NCBI GenBank assembly: GCA_020054355.1
Contig: JAGVLI010000690.1
Coordinates: forward strand, 1 to 8,229
DNA length: 8,229 nt
Source of the DNA: Planctomycetales bacterium
GTDB taxonomy: Bacteria > Planctomycetota > Planctomycetia > Gemmatales > Gemmataceae
Direction of reading: 5' to 3'
Below, piece after piece: positions 7,166 through 8,229 of this stretch. The position numbers were made by a program, and so were the translations under genes. The stretch's first letter is position 1. Each line of letters begins with the position of its first letter. A model generated the notes under the pieces. The model was not told where the DNA came from. It ran no database searches and saw nothing but the letters and a program-made list of their open reading frames with translations.

Positions 7166-7276
7166 ACCGGCACCCATTCCTTCGGCTTCAGCAGTCCTCT
7201 GGATTCGGCTGCCATCGGGCATCGATTGCAACGGTCGTTTTCATCCCCCTTTCTGGTCGCTACATCGGAGAATGAC
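7166..7276. other. Intergenic gap, nothing clear
   Basis: These 111 nt separate the HEAT-repeat gene from the LEALEDR fragment. I see no convincing terminator hairpin. TTGCAA at 7226-7231 has no matching -10 at usable distance. Only the ribosome binding site GGAG at 7267-7270 is clear, 6 nt before the ATG at 7277. Confidence 0.5.
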
Positions 7277-7872
7277 ATGGATTGGCTTGTTTCCCTGCGG
7301 CGTTCCCTGTGGTCCCAGTCCGCGCTGCCACAGCGTAGCGGACCATGCGGCCAGCGCGGGCCGAACTATCGCCCCTGCCTGGAGGCACTCGAAGATCGTT
7401 ACCAGCCTGCGGTGATCGTCTGGACAGGCGCAATGAGCGACGATTGGAACACTGCGGCCAACTGGGACCTGGCAAGGCTGCCCACGGCGGAGGACGAAGC
7501 ACTTGCTCGTTCGCGTTCACTTACGATCCCACCGTCGCCAGCGATTCAGTCGCGCTGACCGTCTCCGGCGCTACCGGCACGACCACCGTGAGTTTCCAGT
7601 TCGATCCCACGACCTGGGCAGAGACCGAGAACGATGCCCTGTTCCTGAGCACCCGCGCCATCGGCCCGGCTTCGCGGATCGTCCTTTCCAACCTGATGCT
7701 CTCGACTCCGGGCCTGGGCAACTTCATCCCGATCACCGAGCCGGATGGTGCCGACCCGGCCCAGGTGGCTGCCATCGGCCCGGATGCGCGCCATTCGCTG
7801 CAGGTGATGGGCACCGATTTGCAGCAAGGCTTTACCCTCCCTTCGGAAGTCACCTTGGTCCCTGAAACATGA
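7277..7872 (+). pseudogene. Broken LEALEDR-type surface protein, frame-shifted or deletion-fused
   Basis: The ATG at 7277 has GGAG at 7267-7270. The first about 75 residues are well preserved: a basic start, then RPCLEALEDRYQPAV (33-47) and VWTGAMSDDWNTAANWDLARLPTAEDEA (49-76). This is the N-terminal motif and start of the passenger region seen in many large planctomycete secreted proteins. After about 7500 that frame turns into low-quality sequence and stops at 7558. A different frame (-1 relative) then carries strongly coding-like sequence with GC-rich third positions from about 7510 to about 7818, rich in Thr, Val and Ser like a beta-sandwich, and stops at 7870-7872. Either one indel shifted the frame, or a larger deletion fused the N-terminus to part of the same or another gene. 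The last about 15 codons overlap the opposing leucine-rich-repeat remnant and are probably not native. Intact members of this kind are far longer. The second segment is not recognised. Confidence 0.6.
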
Positions 7873-8130
7873 AGAAAAGCCAGATGCGCAAGACCTTCAA
7901 GATGCACCAACCCCGCATCAGTCACATGGGTTTGCTCAAGCCGGAGTACGCGCAGTTGAGCAATTTTTCCCACTTGAACCAGGCACTCGTCCGAAATCCG
8001 CGTTTTGGCTAGACAAAGGTAATCGAGATTGGTGAGCGGTACGACATGAACCAGCGCCGCATTGGTGATCGAAGAACTGCACAAGGTCAGCCTTCTTACA
8101 GATTGCAAATTCTGGAGGGGACCCAAGGCA
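7830..8130 (-). pseudogene. Leucine-rich-repeat protein remnant, 5' end cut off by an IS element
   Basis: The minus strand encodes about 97 residues forming four leucine-rich repeats of exactly 24 residues, for example VPLTNLDYLCLAKTRISD and GKIAQLRVLRLEQTHVTD, with consensus L..L..L.L..T.(I/V)(T/S)D..L..L. This is the repeat type abundant in planctomycetes. The upstream side ends abruptly at 8130, where a probable IS end begins. An in-frame TGA at 8141-8139 (the transposase stop) closes the frame, and no good start codon is available (only TTG at 8126). At the 3' side the repeats end near 7830 with TSEGRVKPCC, where an LRR C-terminus would be expected to continue. One missing base would restore VKALLQ, which looks more family-like. 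The frame then stays open to 7521 only as antisense of the opposing gene. It is therefore a fragment lacking its start and probably its end. Confidence 0.65.
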
Positions 8131-8229
8131 GTAATCGTTCACACCCCGGAGAGCAGTGAGGGCGCGGGTCGATTAGCGAGATGAGCCTGGACAGCGGCCG
8201 TCACGTACTCGAAAACGTTGCGGCCCTGC
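8131..8229 (-). mobile_element. Terminal part of an IS66-like insertion sequence
   Basis: The plus strand from 8131 begins GTAATCGTTCACACC. From memory this resembles IS66-family terminal repeats, which start with GTAA and a CG-containing motif. The element contains the end of a transposase gene whose stop codon lies 8 nt inside the boundary, as expected for an IS end. Position 8130/8131 would be the junction with the interrupted leucine-rich-repeat gene. IS66-family elements usually make 8-bp target duplications, which here would be CCAAGGCA (8123-8130). The other end lies outside the window, so neither the inverted repeat nor the duplication can be confirmed. Confidence 0.5.
8139..8229 (-). 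CDS. IS66-family transposase, C-terminal 29 residues (partial)
   Basis: Reading the minus strand from the right edge in the frame that ends in TGA at 8141-8139 gives GRNVFEYVTAAVQAHLANR followed by PAPSLLSGV and stop. This matches my recollection of the C-terminal tail of IS66-family TnpC transposases: an aromatic and Leu-rich helix with Ala-His, then a (P)APSLL end. The catalytic DDE domain would lie to the right, outside the window, so activity cannot be judged. The match rests on a short tail recalled from memory and not on a search. Confidence 0.55.
   Translation of the reverse strand, partial: QGRNVFEYVTAAVQAHLANRPAPSLLSGV

Noticed and set aside
7490..7515. Programmed -1 frameshift joining the LEALEDR fragment to the second segment
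   Set aside because: No X-XXY-YYZ slippery heptamer or clear downstream stem is visible here, and the neighbouring sequence is clearly degraded, so mutation is the simpler explanation.
7521..7829. Continuation of the minus-strand LRR frame for about 100 further codons
   Set aside because: The leucine-repeat pattern ends near 7830. The rest is the exact antisense of a plus-strand segment with strong coding character, so it is read as an open but non-native tail.
7936..8142. Minus-strand frame of 68 codons starting at 8142
   Set aside because: It overlaps the LRR remnant in another frame, begins inside the IS end, and shows no repeat pattern beyond a few chance residues.

Overview
The window looks like a chromosomal segment of a planctomycete, most likely in or near the Gemmatales/Gemmataceae. 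This is inferred from the GC-rich sequence with GC-rich third codon positions, a secreted HEAT-repeat protein of the N-terminal type common in that phylum, a 'LEALEDR' N-terminal motif followed by a WTG...W...NW...P-type segment, and 24-residue leucine-rich repeats of the T-x-(I/V)-(T/S)-D kind. No rRNA, tRNA or CRISPR array is visible.

Layout. Positions 1-266 are non-coding: a cluster of palindromes and short repeats (about 4-125), then a likely promoter (195-224). At 267-773 (+) lies a small secreted fasciclin-domain protein. It converges with a three-gene minus-strand operon: an ABC-2 type ATPase (5733-4777), its permease with a very large extracytoplasmic insertion (4772-2802), and a membrane-anchored helical protein of unknown function (2761-803). 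The genes are 4 and 40 nt apart, so the three products probably act together as one exporter. A 298-nt divergent region (5734-6031) holds candidate promoters for both sides. The rightward one has an uninterrupted G8 tract between its -35 and -10 hexamers. At 6032-7165 (+) is a secreted HEAT-repeat protein.

From 7277 to the right edge the sequence is a patchwork of broken genes. It begins with the N-terminus of a LEALEDR surface-type protein, continues in a different frame as a second coding-like segment, then abuts an oppositely oriented leucine-rich-repeat remnant. That remnant is cut at about 8130/8131 by the end of what looks like an IS66-family element, whose transposase C-terminus is the last 91 bases. 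Positions 1-7165 are ordinary, well-kept genes; 7277-8229 is a decayed accessory patch.

I see no complete new defence or biosynthetic system. The most useful leads are the poly-G promoter spacer, the uncharacterised third protein of the ABC operon, and the IS-associated patchwork at the right end.
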